Assembly (NCBI GenBank): GCA_028713915.1
Contig: JAQTNK010000002.1
Coordinates: 102,899-166,898 of the forward strand
From: Rhodocyclaceae bacterium
GTDB taxonomy: Bacteria; Pseudomonadota; Gammaproteobacteria; Burkholderiales; Rhodocyclaceae
Direction of reading: 5' to 3'
Length of the DNA: 64,000 bases
Made by a program: the position numbers and the translations under genes. The notes below the pieces were generated by a model. The model was not told the origin of the DNA. It did no database searches and worked only from the letters and a program-made list of their open reading frames with translations. How positions within the stretch are numbered: position 1 is the stretch's first letter; every line of letters starts with the position of its first letter. Of this stretch, positions 17,298 through 30,156 are shown in pieces.

Positions 17298-19027
17298 AGT
17301 TCGTCAAGTTCGCCAGCAGCCCGGTGCTCTCCCAGCCCTTGCCGGCGTGGCGCACGCGCCTGGTGCTCTTCGCCCTGCTGGCGGCATTCGCCGCGCTGGT
17401 CGGCCGCTCGCTCTACCTGCAGGTGTTCCAGAACGATTTCCTGCGCCAGAAAGGCGAGTCGCGCTACGAACGCACGATCGAGATCACCGCCACGCGCGGG
17501 CGCATCGTCGACCGGCACGGCGACATGCTGGCGGTATCGACGCCGGTGAAGTCGATCTGGGCGATTCCCGAAGACGCCAGGCTGACGCCGCACGATGCGC
17601 GCCAGTTGGCGCAACTGCTCGAAATGGACGTTCGCGAGCTCAACGCCAAGCTTGCCTCCGATCGCGACTTCGTTTTCGTCAAGCGCCAACTGCCGCCGGA
17701 CGTCGCCGAGAAGGTCGCGGCGCTGCACTTGCCCGGCATCCACGAGCAGGTCGAATACCGCCGCTTCTATCCGGCCGGCGAAGTCGTCGCCCACATGCTC
17801 GGCTTCACCGGCGTCGACGATGCCGGCCAGGAAGGCGTCGAGCTGGCGCTGAACGGCCAGCTCGCCGGCAAGCCCGGCTCGCGCCGCGTCATCAAGGACC
17901 GGCGCGGCGAGATCGTCGAAGACGTCGAGTCGATCCACACGCCGCAGGACGGCAAGGACGTCGTCCTCGCGCTCGACGGCAAGATCCAGTATCTCGCCTA
18001 CACCAGCCTCAAGCAGGCCATCGTCGAAAACCGCGCCAAGGCCGGCAGCATCGTCGTCCTCGACGCCAAGAGCGGCGAAGTGCTGGCCTTGATGAACTGG
18101 CCGACCTACAACCCCAACAACCGCACCCATCTCGTCGGCGCGCAATTGCGCAACCGCGCCTTCACCGACACCTTCGAGCCCGGCTCGACCATGAAGCCCT
18201 TCACGGCGGCGCTGGCGCTGGAAAAAGGCGCCTATCGCTTCGATACGCAGATCCAGACGGCGCCGGGCCGGCTCAGCATCGGACCGGCGACGATTTCCGA
18301 CACGCACATGAACGGCCTGATCACCGTCGCCCAGGTGATCCAGAAATCCTCGAACGTCGGCATCTCGAAAATCGCCTTGTCGCTGCCGTCCGCGGAGTTG
18401 TGGAAAATGTACGACGAGCTGGGTCTCGGCAATCCCCTGCATCTGGGCTTTCCCGGCGAAGTCGGCGGCCGGCTGCGTCCGTACAAGAGCTGGCGGCCGA
18501 TCGAGCAGGCGACGATGTCCTTCGGCCACGGCCTTTCGGTGACGCTGATCCAGCTGGCGCGCGCCTACCTCGCCTTCGCCCGCGACGGCGACCTGATCCC
18601 GCTGTCGCTCGAGCGCGTCGATGCGCCGCCGCTCACGGGCAAGCCGGTGTACTCGGCGCAAACCGCGCACGAAGTGCGGACCATGCTCGAAATGGTCGTC
18701 CAGCCGGGCGGCACGGCGCCGAAAGCGCAGATTCCGGGCTATCGCGTCGCCGGCAAGACCGGCACGGCGCACAAAGTCGACGGCGGCATCTATGTCGACA
18801 AGTACGTGGCGTCCTTCGTCGGCTTCGCGCCGGCGTCCGATCCGCGCCTGGTGGTCGCCGTCATGATCGACGAGCCGTCGGGCAAGAGCTATTACGGCGG
18901 CGACGTGGCGGCGCCGGTGTTCGCCCAGGTCATGGCCGGCAGCCTGCGCACGCTTGGCGTGCCGACCGATGCGCCGCTGAAGCCGCTGCAAGTGGCCGAC
19001 GCGCCGGCCGCGAAGGAAGAAATGTGA
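17294..19027 (+). CDS. ftsI: peptidoglycan DD-transpeptidase FtsI (PBP3)
   Basis: A 577-residue class B penicillin-binding protein that cross-links septal peptidoglycan. A single N-terminal membrane helix (about 23-43) precedes the pedestal domain (TATRGRIVDRHGDMLAVS). The transpeptidase domain carries all three active-site motifs: S298-TMK, SSN in IQKSSNVGISK, and KTG at 488-490 (AGKTGTAHK). The ATG overlaps the ftsL stop. Length matches the family, and the partner glycosyltransferase FtsW is encoded in the same cluster. The protein ends with a short charged tail. Confidence 0.97.
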   Translation: MKFVKFASSPVLSQPLPAWRTRLVLFALLAAFAALVGRSLYLQVFQNDFLRQKGESRYERTIEITATRGRIVDRHGDMLAVSTPVKSIWAIPEDARLTPHDARQLAQLLEMDVRELNAKLASDRDFVFVKRQLPPDVAEKVAALHLPGIHEQVEYRRFYPAGEVVAHMLGFTGVDDAGQEGVELALNGQLAGKPGSRRVIKDRRGEIVEDVESIHTPQDGKDVVLALDGKIQYLAYTSLKQAIVENRAKAGSIVVLDAKSGEVLALMNWPTYNPNNRTHLVGAQLRNRAFTDTFEPGSTMKPFTAALALEKGAYRFDTQIQTAPGRLSIGPATISDTHMNGLITVAQVIQKSSNVGISKIALSLPSAELWKMYDELGLGNPLHLGFPGEVGGRLRPYKSWRPIEQATMSFGHGLSVTLIQLARAYLAFARDGDLIPLSLERVDAPPLTGKPVYSAQTAHEVRTMLEMVVQPGGTAPKAQIPGYRVAGKTGTAHKVDGGIYVDKYVASFVGFAPASDPRLVVAVMIDEPSGKSYYGGDVAAPVFAQVMAGSLRTLGVPTDAPLKPLQVADAPAAKEEM

Positions 19028-20466
19028 ACGCCGCCGAGATTCTCGAGCGCCTCGAACGGCAAGGCGTCGCGGCGACCAGCCTGTGCCTCGATTCGCGCCG
19101 GGTGGCGCCCGGCGACGTCTTCGTCGCGTTCAAGGGACAGCGCGGCGACGGCCGCGCCCACATCCGCCAGGCGGTGGAGCGCGGCGCTGCCGCCGTGCTC
19201 TACGAGGCCGGGGAGGTGGCGCCGATTCCGGTCCCGCATTGCGCGGTCGAGAACCTCGATCGCCTCGCCGGCGAAGTTGCCCACCTGGTCTATGGCCGGC
19301 CTTCGGAGCGCTTGTGGCTGGCCGGCGTCACCGGCACCAACGGCAAGACGTCGGTATCGCAATGGATCGCCCAGGCCCTCAACGCCCTGGGCGCCAAGTG
19401 TGCGGTGATCGGCACCTTGGGCAACGGCTTTCCCGGCGCGCTGGCCGAGAGTCCCAACACCACGCCGGATGCCGTCGCCTTGCATCGCCTGCTGGCGCAA
19501 TTCGTCGCCCAGGGCGCGTCGAGCTGCGCCATGGAGGTCTCGTCGATCGGCCTCGACCAGGGCCGCATCAACGGCGCGGCTTTCAAGGTCGCCGTGTTCA
19601 CCAACCTCACGCGCGACCACCTCGAATATCACGGCGACATGGACGCCTACAGCGCGGCGAAGGAGCGCCTGTTCGATCTGCCCGGCCTCGAAGCGGCCGT
19701 GGTCAACCTCGACGATCCGTTCGGCGCGCGCCTGGCGCAGCAGCTCGGCGGCCGCATCCGCACCATCGGCTATACGCTGGCCGGCAACCGCCGCGCCGCC
19801 GACGTCCTCGCCGCCGAAGATCTCGTCATGACGCCGACCGGGCTCGCCTTCACCGTGGATCGCGTCCGTATCGAAGCGCCCGTCGTCGGCCGCTTCAACG
19901 CCGCCAACCTGCTGGCGGTCATCGGCGCGCTGCTGGCCGGCGGCGCGAAACTCGCCGACATCGCCCGCGCGCTGCGCCGCATCGCGCCGCCGCCGGGCCG
20001 CATGCAGGCCGTCGGCGGCGCGGGCGAGCCGCTGGTCGTCGTCGACTACGCCCACACTCCCGACGCGCTGGAACAGGCGCTGCAGGCGTTGCGCGAAACG
20101 GCGGCGGCGCGCGGCGGCAAGCTCGTTTGCATCTTCGGCTGCGGCGGCGACCGCGACGCCGGCAAGCGTCCGCTGATGGGAGCGGCGGCCGAACGGCTGG
20201 CCGACTGCGTCGTCCTCACCAGCGACAATCCGCGCAGCGAAGATCCGCTGGCGATCCTCGCCGCCATCCGTTCCGGCATGAAAGGCCAGCCGCTGATCGA
20301 GGCCGACCGCGCCGCCGCCATCCGCGACGCCGTGGCGGCGGCCGCCGCGAGCGACGTCGTGCTGCTCGCCGGCAAAGGCCACGAGCCCTACCAGGAAGTG
20401 GCGGGCGCGCGCCAGCCGTTCTCGGACGTGGCGCAGGCGCTGGCGGCCCTGGAGGCGCGGCCATGA
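19024..20466 (+). CDS. murE: UDP-MurNAc-tripeptide synthetase MurE
   Basis: A 480-residue ATP-dependent ligase that adds the third amino acid to UDP-MurNAc-L-Ala-D-Glu. The ATP loop is TGTNGKTSVSQW; EVSSIGLDQ and TNLTRDHLEYHG follow; the central domain has VDYAHTPDALEQAL and FGCGGDRDAGKRP. The substrate-specifying motif DNPRSEDP indicates meso-diaminopimelate rather than lysine, as expected in Gram-negatives. The start is GTG, overlapping the ftsI stop (GTGA). A larger upstream frame only shadows ftsI. Its own stop overlaps murF. Confidence 0.96.
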   Translation: MNAAEILERLERQGVAATSLCLDSRRVAPGDVFVAFKGQRGDGRAHIRQAVERGAAAVLYEAGEVAPIPVPHCAVENLDRLAGEVAHLVYGRPSERLWLAGVTGTNGKTSVSQWIAQALNALGAKCAVIGTLGNGFPGALAESPNTTPDAVALHRLLAQFVAQGASSCAMEVSSIGLDQGRINGAAFKVAVFTNLTRDHLEYHGDMDAYSAAKERLFDLPGLEAAVVNLDDPFGARLAQQLGGRIRTIGYTLAGNRRAADVLAAEDLVMTPTGLAFTVDRVRIEAPVVGRFNAANLLAVIGALLAGGAKLADIARALRRIAPPPGRMQAVGGAGEPLVVVDYAHTPDALEQALQALRETAAARGGKLVCIFGCGGDRDAGKRPLMGAAAERLADCVVLTSDNPRSEDPLAILAAIRSGMKGQPLIEADRAAAIRDAVAAAAASDVVLLAGKGHEPYQEVAGARQPFSDVAQALAALEARP

Positions 20467-21857
20467 TGAAGCTGACTACGGTGGCGCGCGCGGTCGGCGG
20501 CACGCTCACGGGCGCCGATGCCGCGTTCGTCGGCGTCAGCACCGATTCGCGCAAGATCGCGCCGGGCGAATTGTTCATCGCCTTGAAAGGCGACAATTTC
20601 GACGGCCACGATTACGTCGCCCAGGTGCTGGCCCAGGGCGCGGCCGGCGCGCTGGTCGAGCGCGGCTGGGCGCAGGCGCAAGGCGCCGGCCTGCCGCTCG
20701 TCGCCGTCGACGACACGCGCAGCGCGCTCGGCCGCCTGGCCGCCGACTGGCGCCGCCGCTTCGACATTCCGGTGATTGCCGTCACCGGCAGCAACGGCAA
20801 GACGACGGTCAAGGAGATGATCGCCGCCATCCTCGCCGCGCAGCACGGCGCCGACCATCGCCTCGCCACCGCCGGCAACTTCAACAACGACATCGGCCTG
20901 CCGCTGACCTTGCTGCGCCTCTCCGCCGACCACCGCGCCGCCGTCATCGAAATGGGCATGAACCATCCGGGCGAGACGGCCGAGCTGGCCGCCATCTGCC
21001 GCCCGACCGTGGCGCTCATCAACAACGCCCAGCGCGAACACCAGGAATTCATGAAGTCGGTCGCCGCCGTCGCCGAAGAACATGGCGCCGTCATCGCGGC
21101 GCTGCCGGCCGACGGCATCGCCGCCATCAACGCCGACGACGAATTCGCCGACTACTGGCGCGGCCTGGCCGGCGACCGCCGCGTCCAGGACTTCGGCCTC
21201 GACCAGCCCGCCGCCGTCACCGCCGGCTGCCGCATCGACGTCGATGGCCTGACGCTCGACATCGCCACGCCCGCCGGCCGCGTGCCGGTGCGGCTCGCCG
21301 TCATCGGCCTGCACAACGCCAGGAATGCCCTTGCCGCCACGGCGGCGGCGACCGCGGCGGGCGCGAGCCTCGACGCGGTCCGCCGCGGCCTCGAATCCTT
21401 CCGCGCCGTCAAGGGTCGTCTCCAGCTCAAGCGCGGCCTCGCCGGCGCCACGGTGATCGACGACACCTACAACGCCAACCCGGATTCCGTCGGCGCCGCG
21501 ATCGACGTGCTGGCCTCCTTCCCCGGCCGCCGCATCCTGGTTCTCGGCGACATGGGCGAAGTCGGCGCGAAGGCCGGCCAGTACCACGACGAGATCGGCG
21601 GCCATGCCAAGAGCATGGGACTGGAGCGGCTGCTGGCGCTCGGCGACTATGCCGAAGCGGCGGCGCACAACTTCGGCGCCGGCGCCGGCCACTTCGCCCG
21701 CGTCGAGGACCTGATCGCCGCATTGCGTCCCGAACTCGGCAGCGGCGTCACCGTGCTCGTCAAGGGCTCGCGCTTCATGCGCATGGAGCGCGTCGTGGCC
21801 GCCATCGAGGAAGACCCTTTGAACCGCCGAGACGCGGAGGCGCAGAGCAAACCATGA
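20463..21857 (+). CDS. murF: UDP-MurNAc-tripeptide D-alanyl-D-alanine ligase MurF
   Basis: A 464-residue Mur ligase adding D-Ala-D-Ala to the UDP-MurNAc-tripeptide. Motifs: TDSRKIAPGELFIALKG at the N-terminus, ATP loop TGSNGKTTVKEM, NFNNDIGLPLTLL, EMGMNHPGE, DDTYNANPDSV and LGDMGEVG. Its ATG overlaps the murE stop. The last dozen codons are unusual: the region from 21822, encoding NRRDAEAQSKP, is the left arm of a palindromic repeat, so the repeat supplies the C-terminal tail and the stop codon. The catalytic part is unaffected. Confidence 0.95.
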   Translation: MMKLTTVARAVGGTLTGADAAFVGVSTDSRKIAPGELFIALKGDNFDGHDYVAQVLAQGAAGALVERGWAQAQGAGLPLVAVDDTRSALGRLAADWRRRFDIPVIAVTGSNGKTTVKEMIAAILAAQHGADHRLATAGNFNNDIGLPLTLLRLSADHRAAVIEMGMNHPGETAELAAICRPTVALINNAQREHQEFMKSVAAVAEEHGAVIAALPADGIAAINADDEFADYWRGLAGDRRVQDFGLDQPAAVTAGCRIDVDGLTLDIATPAGRVPVRLAVIGLHNARNALAATAAATAAGASLDAVRRGLESFRAVKGRLQLKRGLAGATVIDDTYNANPDSVGAAIDVLASFPGRRILVLGDMGEVGAKAGQYHDEIGGHAKSMGLERLLALGDYAEAAAHNFGAGAGHFARVEDLIAALRPELGSGVTVLVKGSRFMRMERVVAAIEEDPLNRRDAEAQSKP

Positions 21858-21900
21858 GCGACAGTCAAATTCTTTCTCGGCGTCTCGGCGCCTCGGCGGT
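21822..21900. repeat. palindromic junction element, copy 1 (murF/mraY)
   Basis: The left arm, AACCGCCGAGACGCGGAGGC from 21822 continuing to about 21851, is nearly the reverse complement of the right arm at about 21873-21900, which ends CGCCTCGGCGGT. The centre is about 20 nt. It belongs to the same family as the elements at 23088, 28245 and 32177. The left arm is translated as the end of MurF; the right arm ends 11 nt before the mraY start. Confidence 0.85.
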
Positions 21901-21911
21901 GAGGTTCCATC

Positions 21912-23081
<1,170 letters not shown>

Positions 23082-23087
23082 AAGATG

Positions 23088-23161
23088 AACCGCCGAGGCG
23101 CCGAGGCGCAGAGAAATCGCGAAGGAGTTATCGGCGCCTCGGCGCCTCGGCGCCTCGGCGG
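23088..23161. repeat. palindromic junction element, copy 2 (mraY/murD)
   Basis: The left arm AACCGCCGAGGCGCCGAGGC, from 23088 to about 23117, pairs with the right arm made of three CTCGGCGC-type units at about 23130-23161, ending in GGCGGT. It lies 6 nt after mraY and 9 nt before murD, and fills almost the whole junction. Confidence 0.85.
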
Positions 23162-23170
23162 TAAACGCTT

Positions 23171-24583
23171 ATGGTCTTAGAAGGCAAAAACGTTCTCGTG
23201 CTCGGCCTCGGCGAATCGGGGCTGGCGATGGCGAAGTGGTGCGCGCGCCAGGGGGCGGCCGTGCGCGTCGCCGATACGCGCGCCGAGCCGCCGTTCAAGG
23301 CCGAACTGCTGCGCAGCGTGCCGCTGGCGCAGTTCGTCGCCGGCGAATTCGACAAGTCCCTGCTGTCGGGCATCGACATCCTGGCGCTCTCGCCGGGACT
23401 GTCCGCCGGGCTGCTGGTGGTGCTGCACGCGCGTGCCCAAGGCATTCCCGTGGTCGGCGAGATCGAGCTGTTCGCCTGGGCCCTGCGCGAACTGGGCCAG
23501 CGCGACAGCGGGCCGCAGTACGCGCGCATCCTCGCCATCACCGGCACCAACGGCAAGACCACCACCACGGCGCTGACCGGTCACCTGTGCCGCGCCGCCG
23601 GCCGCGTCACCGGCGTCGCCGGCAACATCTCGCCGGCCGCGCTGACGGCGCTGATGGCCTGCCTCGATGCCGGCAAGCTGCCGCAGGTGTGGGTTCTCGA
23701 GCTGTCGAGCTTCCAGCTCGAAACCCTAGAGTCGCTGGACGCCGACGCCGCCGCCGTGCTCAACATCAGCGACGATCATCTCGACCGCTACATCGACCTC
23801 GACGAATACGCGTCGGCCAAGGCGCGCATCTTCCTCTCGAGCGCCGAGACGGCCGGCGTGCAGGTGCTCAATCGCCAGGATGCGCGCGTCAAGAACATGG
23901 CGCTGCCCGGCCGCAAGCTCGTCACCTTCGGCCTCGACGCGCCCCACGACGCGCAGGATTTCGGCCTGCGCCAGAACCGCAACGAACCCTGGATCGTGCG
24001 CGGCGACAGCTTCCTGCTGCCGCTGAGCGAACTGCCCATTGCCGGCTTGCACAATGCCGCGAACGCCATGGCGGCGCTGGCCTTGTGCGCCGCCATCGAC
24101 CTGGCGCCGGTCTCCTTGCTGCCGGCGCTGCGCGGCTTTCCCGGCCTGCCGCATCGCGTCGAAAAGATCGCCGAGTTCGCGGGCGTGGCCTGGTACGACG
24201 ATTCGAAAGGCACCAACGTCGGCGCCACGGTGGCGGCCATCGAAGGCCTGACCACGGCCGCGCGCAAGGTCGTCGTGATCCTCGGCGGCGACGGCAAAGG
24301 CCAGGATTTCTCGCCGCTGAAAGCGGCGGTGGCCGGCGCCCGCGCCGCCGTGCTGATCGGCCGCGACGGTCCGCGCATCGGCGCGGCGATCGCCGGCAGC
24401 GGCGTGCCCATCCTCGTCGCCGCCGACCTCGACGACGCCGTCAGGCGCGCCGCGCAGCAAGCGCGGCCCGGCGATGCGGTGCTGCTCTCGCCGGCCTGCG
24501 CCAGCTTCGACATGTTCCGCAATTACGAGCATCGCGCCGAAGTCTTCGCCGCCGCGGTGCGCAAATTGTCGGCGGCGACATGA
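23171..24583 (+). CDS. murD: UDP-MurNAc-L-alanine D-glutamate ligase MurD
   Basis: A 470-residue Mur ligase adding D-Glu. It has the N-terminal Rossmann segment [20 protein letters not shown] loop [41 protein letters not shown], the lysine-containing ARIFLS stretch, [18 protein letters not shown] and [18 protein letters not shown]. The ATG comes 9 nt after repeat copy 2, and no Shine-Dalgarno is visible between them; initiation may rely on ribosomes from upstream or on RNA structure. The stop overlaps ftsW. Confidence 0.96.
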   Translation: MVLEGKNVLVLGLGESGLAMAKWCARQGAAVRVADTRAEPPFKAELLRSVPLAQFVAGEFDKSLLSGIDILALSPGLSAGLLVVLHARAQGIPVVGEIELFAWALRELGQRDSGPQYARILAITGTNGKTTTTALTGHLCRAAGRVTGVAGNISPAALTALMACLDAGKLPQVWVLELSSFQLETLESLDADAAAVLNISDDHLDRYIDLDEYASAKARIFLSSAETAGVQVLNRQDARVKNMALPGRKLVTFGLDAPHDAQDFGLRQNRNEPWIVRGDSFLLPLSELPIAGLHNAANAMAALALCAAIDLAPVSLLPALRGFPGLPHRVEKIAEFAGVAWYDDSKGTNVGATVAAIEGLTTAARKVVVILGGDGKGQDFSPLKAAVAGARAAVLIGRDGPRIGAAIAGSGVPILVAADLDDAVRRAAQQARPGDAVLLSPACASFDMFRNYEHRAEVFAAAVRKLSAAT

Positions 24584-25761
24584 GCGCGGCCGTCTTCAAG
24601 AGCAATCGCCGCAACTCCGCCGCCGTGGCGCCGCCGGAGGAACTCGACCCCTGGCTGCTGTGGCCGGCGCTGGGCCTGCTGATGTTCGGCCTCGTCATGG
24701 TCTATTCGGCGTCCATCGCCACGGCCGAAGGCAGCAAGTTCACCGCTTACCAGCCTGCCTACTTCCTCGTTCGCCATGCCGTGTTTCTCGTCGTCGGCCT
24801 GGTGGCCGGCATCGTCGCCTTCCAGGTTCCGCTGCGCTTCTGGCAGCAGATCGCGCCCTGGGCTTTCGTCGTCGGCGTCGTGCTGCTGCTGGTCGTGCTG
24901 ATTCCCCACATTGGCCGCTCGGTGAACGGCGCGCAGCGCTGGCTGCCGCTGGGGCCGATCAACCTCCAGCCTTCCGAGCTGATGAAGCTCTTCGCCGTGC
25001 TCTACGCCGCCGACTACACCATGCGCAAGCTCGCCGACATGGACAGCTTCCGGCGCGGCTTCCTGCCGATGGCGGCGGTGATCATCTCGGTCGGCTTCCT
25101 GCTGCTGCGCGAGCCCGATTTCGGCGCCTTCGTCGTCGTCGCCGCGATCGCTTTCGGCATCCTTTTCCTCGGCGGCATCAATGCCCGCATCTTCGCCCTG
25201 CTGGCCGTCGTCGCGCTGGTCGGCTTCGTGCTGCTGATCTGGCTGTCGCCCTATCGCCGCGAACGCATCCTCGGCTTCATGGACCCCTGGCAGGATTCCT
25301 TCGGCAAGGGCTACCAGCTGTCGCACGCGCTGATCGCCTTCGGCCGCGGCCAGTGGTTCGGCGTCGGCCTCGGCGCCAGCGTCGAGAAGCTGTTCTATCT
25401 GCCCGAGGCGCACACCGACTTCCTGCTCGCCGTGATCGCCGAGGAACTCGGCTTCGCCGGCGTGCTGGTCATCATCGTGCTGTTCGGCCTGCTGGTGCAG
25501 CGCGCCTTCGCCGTCGGCCGCCAGGCGCTGCTGCTCGACCGCGTCTATGCCGGCCTCGTCGCGCAGGGCATCGGCATCTGGCTCGGCGTGCAGGCCTTCA
25601 TCAACATGGGCGTCAACATGGGCCTCTTGCCGACCAAGGGACTGACGCTGCCGCTGATGAGCTTCGGCGGCTCCGGCATCGTCGCCAACTGCATCGCGCT
25701 GGCGCTGTTGCTGCGCGTGGACTGGGAGAGCCGGGCGCTCATGCGAGGCCAGCAGGTATGA
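24580..25761 (+). CDS. ftsW: septal peptidoglycan glycosyltransferase FtsW
   Basis: A 393-residue SEDS-family membrane protein that polymerises lipid II at the septum together with FtsI. About ten transmembrane helices are apparent. Conserved stretches are [48 protein letters not shown] (with the catalytic-type Asp), [38 protein letters not shown] and [15 protein letters not shown]. The ATG overlaps the murD stop, and the stop overlaps murG. Confidence 0.96.
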   Translation: MSAAVFKSNRRNSAAVAPPEELDPWLLWPALGLLMFGLVMVYSASIATAEGSKFTAYQPAYFLVRHAVFLVVGLVAGIVAFQVPLRFWQQIAPWAFVVGVVLLLVVLIPHIGRSVNGAQRWLPLGPINLQPSELMKLFAVLYAADYTMRKLADMDSFRRGFLPMAAVIISVGFLLLREPDFGAFVVVAAIAFGILFLGGINARIFALLAVVALVGFVLLIWLSPYRRERILGFMDPWQDSFGKGYQLSHALIAFGRGQWFGVGLGASVEKLFYLPEAHTDFLLAVIAEELGFAGVLVIIVLFGLLVQRAFAVGRQALLLDRVYAGLVAQGIGIWLGVQAFINMGVNMGLLPTKGLTLPLMSFGGSGIVANCIALALLLRVDWESRALMRGQQV

Positions 25762-26819
25762 GCGCGAAGACCTTGCTCGTCATGGCCGGCGGCACCGGCG
25801 GCCACATCATGCCGGGGCTGGCGGTGGCCGACCACATGAAGGACCGCGGCTGGCGCGTGGTCTGGATGGGCAATCCCGACGGCATGGAGGCGCGCCTGGT
25901 GCCCGGCCACGGCTACGAAATGGCCTGGGTGCGCTTCACTGCGCTGCGCGGCAAGGGCATTCTCAGGAAGCTCTTGCTGCCGTTCAACCTGCTGCGCGGC
26001 TTTGCCCAGTCGCTGCGCGAGATCAAGCGCGTGCGCCCCGACGTCGTGCTGGGCCTGGGCGGCTTCATCACCTTTCCGGGCGGCATGATGGCGGCGTGGA
26101 AGGGCACGCCGCTGCTGCTGCACGAGCAGAATTCCGTCGCCGGCCTGGCGAACCGCGTGCTGGCCCAAGTCGCCGACGGCGTCGTCACCGGCTTCCCGAA
26201 CGTCATGAAGAATGGCGCCTGGGTCGGCAACCCGGTGCGCGACGCGATTGCCCACTTGCCGTCGCCGGGCGCGCGCTACGGCGAACGCCGCGGGGCGCTG
26301 CATCTGCTCGTCGTCGGCGGCAGCCTCGGCGCGCAGGCGTTGAACGACGTGCTGCCCAAGGCCCTGGCGCTGATCCCCGAGGGCCAGCGGCCGGAAGTGG
26401 TGCATCAGTCGGGCGAGAAGCACCTGTCCAGGCTCAACAGCGGCTACGCCGCCGCCGGCGTCAGGGCGCACTGCGTCGCTTTCATCGAGGACATGGCGGC
26501 GGCCTACGCCTGGGCCGATCTCGTCATCTGCCGCGCCGGGGCGCTGACCGTGGCCGAACTGGCGGCCGCCGGCGTCGCCAGCATTCTCGTGCCGTTCCCG
26601 CACGCGGTGGACGACCACCAGACCGGCAATGCGCGCTTCCTCGCCAGCGCCGGCGCGGCGATTTTGCTGCCGCAAAACGAGTTGTCGCCGCAACGGCTGG
26701 CGCTGCTTCGCGACATGAGCCGCGAGCAATTGCTGCAGATGGCGGAAAAGGCGCGCGCGCTGGCAAAGCCGGACGCCACGGCCGCGGTGGCGCAGGCGTG
26801 TATGGAGTTGGCGAAATGA
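25758..26819 (+). CDS. murG: UDP-GlcNAc:lipid I GlcNAc transferase MurG
   Basis: A 353-residue peripheral membrane GT28 enzyme that completes lipid II. Signatures: [101 protein letters not shown] and [14 protein letters not shown]. The ATG overlaps the ftsW stop. MurC follows after 16 nt, one of the few small non-overlapping junctions of the cluster. Confidence 0.97.
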   Translation: MSAKTLLVMAGGTGGHIMPGLAVADHMKDRGWRVVWMGNPDGMEARLVPGHGYEMAWVRFTALRGKGILRKLLLPFNLLRGFAQSLREIKRVRPDVVLGLGGFITFPGGMMAAWKGTPLLLHEQNSVAGLANRVLAQVADGVVTGFPNVMKNGAWVGNPVRDAIAHLPSPGARYGERRGALHLLVVGGSLGAQALNDVLPKALALIPEGQRPEVVHQSGEKHLSRLNSGYAAAGVRAHCVAFIEDMAAAYAWADLVICRAGALTVAELAAAGVASILVPFPHAVDDHQTGNARFLASAGAAILLPQNELSPQRLALLRDMSREQLLQMAEKARALAKPDATAAVAQACMELAK

Positions 26820-26835
26820 GAACCGGGGACACCCA

Positions 26836-28239
<1,404 letters not shown>

Positions 28240-28244
28240 ATATG

Positions 28245-28320
28245 AACCGCCGAGGCGCGCAGATGCCGAGAAATCGAAAAGAACTCGCCGTTCTTCTCGG
28301 CGTCTGCGCGCCGCGGCGGT
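28245..28320. repeat. palindromic junction element, copy 3 (murC/murB)
   Basis: The left arm ACCGCCGAGGCGCGCAGATG (from 28246) and the reverse complement of the right arm (about 28293-28320) agree at nearly every base. Both arms share a GCGCGCAGA variant not found in copies 1 and 2, so the arms of this copy have co-varied. It ends 13 nt before murB. Confidence 0.85.
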
Positions 28321-28333
28321 GAGAGATACTACT

Positions 28334-29242
28334 ATGACAACAGCAACTGCGATTCGGGGCCTGCGCGGCGACCTGAGGGAAAACGAACCGATGGCCGGCC
28401 ACGTCTCGTGGCGTGCCGGCGGCACGGCGGCGCGCGCCTACTTTCCGGCCGATCTCGACGACCTCGCCGCCTTTTTCGCCGGCATGCGCTTCGACGAACC
28501 GCTGCTCGCCGTCGGCCTCGGCAGCAACCTGCTGGTGCGCGACGGCGGCTTCGACGGCACGGTCGTGTTCACCCAGGGCGCGCTCGACGGACTGCGTCTC
28601 GAAGCGGACGGCAGTCTCTATGCCGAGGCCGGCGTCGGCAGCCCGAAGCTGGCGCGCTTTGCCGCCAACGCCGGGCTGGCCGGCGGCGAATTTCTCGCCG
28701 GCATTCCCGGCAGCTTCGGCGGCGCCCTGGCGATGAACGCCGGCTGCCACGGCGGCGAGACCTGGCAGTTGGTGGACAAGGTGCTGATGCTGAACCGCCG
28801 CGGCGAGCGCATCGTCCGCACACCGGAGGATTTCGCGATCGGCTACCGCCATGTCGGGCTCAAGGCTCAGACCGACGAGATCTTCGCCGCGGCCTGGCTG
28901 CGGCTGCCACCAGGCGATCCCGAAGCCGCCCGCGAGCGCATGCGCGAACTGCTCGAAAAGCGCAGCGCGACCCAGCCGCTGCAGCTGCCCAACGCCGGCT
29001 CGGTGTTTCGCAATCCGCCCGGCGATCATGCCGCGCGCCTGATCGAAGCGGCCGGTTTGAAAGGCGCCACAGAAGGCGGCGCGCAGGTCTCCGAAAAGCA
29101 TGCGAATTTCATCGTTAATCCGCACGGCAAGGCGACGGCCGCTGAGATAGAAACGCTTATTGGCCGCGTGTACGTCGCGGTGTTGGAGAAATTCGCGGTA
29201 GCGCTCAAGCGCGAAGTGCGTATCGTTGGAGTAAGGCCTTGA
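28334..29242 (+). CDS. murB: UDP-N-acetylenolpyruvoylglucosamine reductase MurB
   Basis: A 302-residue FAD flavoprotein reducing UDP-enolpyruvyl-GlcNAc to UDP-MurNAc with NADPH. FAD-site motifs: [80 protein letters not shown] as successive elements, and the C-terminal [11 protein letters not shown]. The lack of the long C-terminal extension makes it a short, type II-like MurB. I chose the ATG after repeat copy 3; an upstream start at 28226 would translate the repeat. Its stop overlaps ddl by one base (TGATG). Confidence 0.95.
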   Translation: MTTATAIRGLRGDLRENEPMAGHVSWRAGGTAARAYFPADLDDLAAFFAGMRFDEPLLAVGLGSNLLVRDGGFDGTVVFTQGALDGLRLEADGSLYAEAGVGSPKLARFAANAGLAGGEFLAGIPGSFGGALAMNAGCHGGETWQLVDKVLMLNRRGERIVRTPEDFAIGYRHVGLKAQTDEIFAAAWLRLPPGDPEAARERMRELLEKRSATQPLQLPNAGSVFRNPPGDHAARLIEAAGLKGATEGGAQVSEKHANFIVNPHGKATAAEIETLIGRVYVAVLEKFAVALKREVRIVGVRP

Positions 29243-30156
29243 TGGGCAACGACTTGGGAAAAACGGCGGTGATGTTCGGCGGCGATTCCGCCGAGAGAGC
29301 GGTGTCGCTGAAAAGCGGCGCGGCGGTGCTTGCCGCGTTGCTGCGCGCCGGCGTCGATGCGCATGGCTTCGATCCGGCGCAGCGGCCGCTCGCCGATTTG
29401 CGCAGCGAAGGCTTCGCCCGCGCCTTCGTCGCCCTGCACGGCCGCGGCGGCGAAGACGGCCGGCTGCAGGGCGCGCTCGACCTGATGCAGCTTCCCTACA
29501 CGGGCAGCGGCGTGCTGGCCTCGGCGCTGGCGATGGACAAGTGGCGCTCGAAGCTGGTGTGGCAGGCGGCGGGCCTGCCCATTCCCGCCTACGAACTGCT
29601 CGACGCCGGCAGCGATTTCGCCGCGGTCGAGGCGCGGCTCGGCCTGCCGCTGTTCGTCAAGCCGGCCAACGAAGGTTCCAGCATCGGCATCACCAAGGTC
29701 AAGGATGCGGGCGGCCTGCGCGCCGCCTACGACGTCGCCGCGCAATACGACAAGCTGGTCATCGCCGAACGCTTCATGGCCGGCGGCGAATATACCGTCG
29801 GCATCATCGGCGAGCGCGCGCTGCCGGTGATCCGCATCGTGCCGGCGGCCGAGTTCTACGATTACGATGCCAAGTATCTGCGCGACGACACCGAATACCG
29901 GATTCCGTCCGGCCTCACCGCCGCCGCCGAGGCGGCGATGCAGGAATTGGCGCTGCGCGCCTTCGCCGTGCTCGGTTGCCGCGGCTGGGCGCGCATCGAC
30001 GTCATGCTCGATGCGGCCGGCCGGCAATACGTGCTCGAGGCCAACACCGCGCCGGGCATGACCGACCATTCGCTGGTGCCGATGGCGGCGCGGGCGGCGG
30101 GCATTTCCTTCGAGCAGCTGGTCGTCGACGTGCTGGGGATGGCGCGCTTTGGCTAA
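29242..30156 (+). CDS. ddl: D-alanine--D-alanine ligase (DdlB type)
   Basis: A 304-residue ATP-grasp enzyme producing D-Ala-D-Ala for MurF. The substrate loop is [14 protein letters not shown]: the D-Ala-binding Glu is kept, while the second Glu seen in E. coli DdlB is Ala. Other motifs: [63 protein letters not shown] with the active-site Tyr, and [19 protein letters not shown] at 29242 was preferred over the TTG three bases earlier. Coupled to murB and ftsQ. Confidence 0.95.
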   Translation: MGNDLGKTAVMFGGDSAERAVSLKSGAAVLAALLRAGVDAHGFDPAQRPLADLRSEGFARAFVALHGRGGEDGRLQGALDLMQLPYTGSGVLASALAMDKWRSKLVWQAAGLPIPAYELLDAGSDFAAVEARLGLPLFVKPANEGSSIGITKVKDAGGLRAAYDVAAQYDKLVIAERFMAGGEYTVGIIGERALPVIRIVPAAEFYDYDAKYLRDDTEYRIPSGLTAAAEAAMQELALRAFAVLGCRGWARIDVMLDAAGRQYVLEANTAPGMTDHSLVPMAARAAGISFEQLVVDVLGMARFG

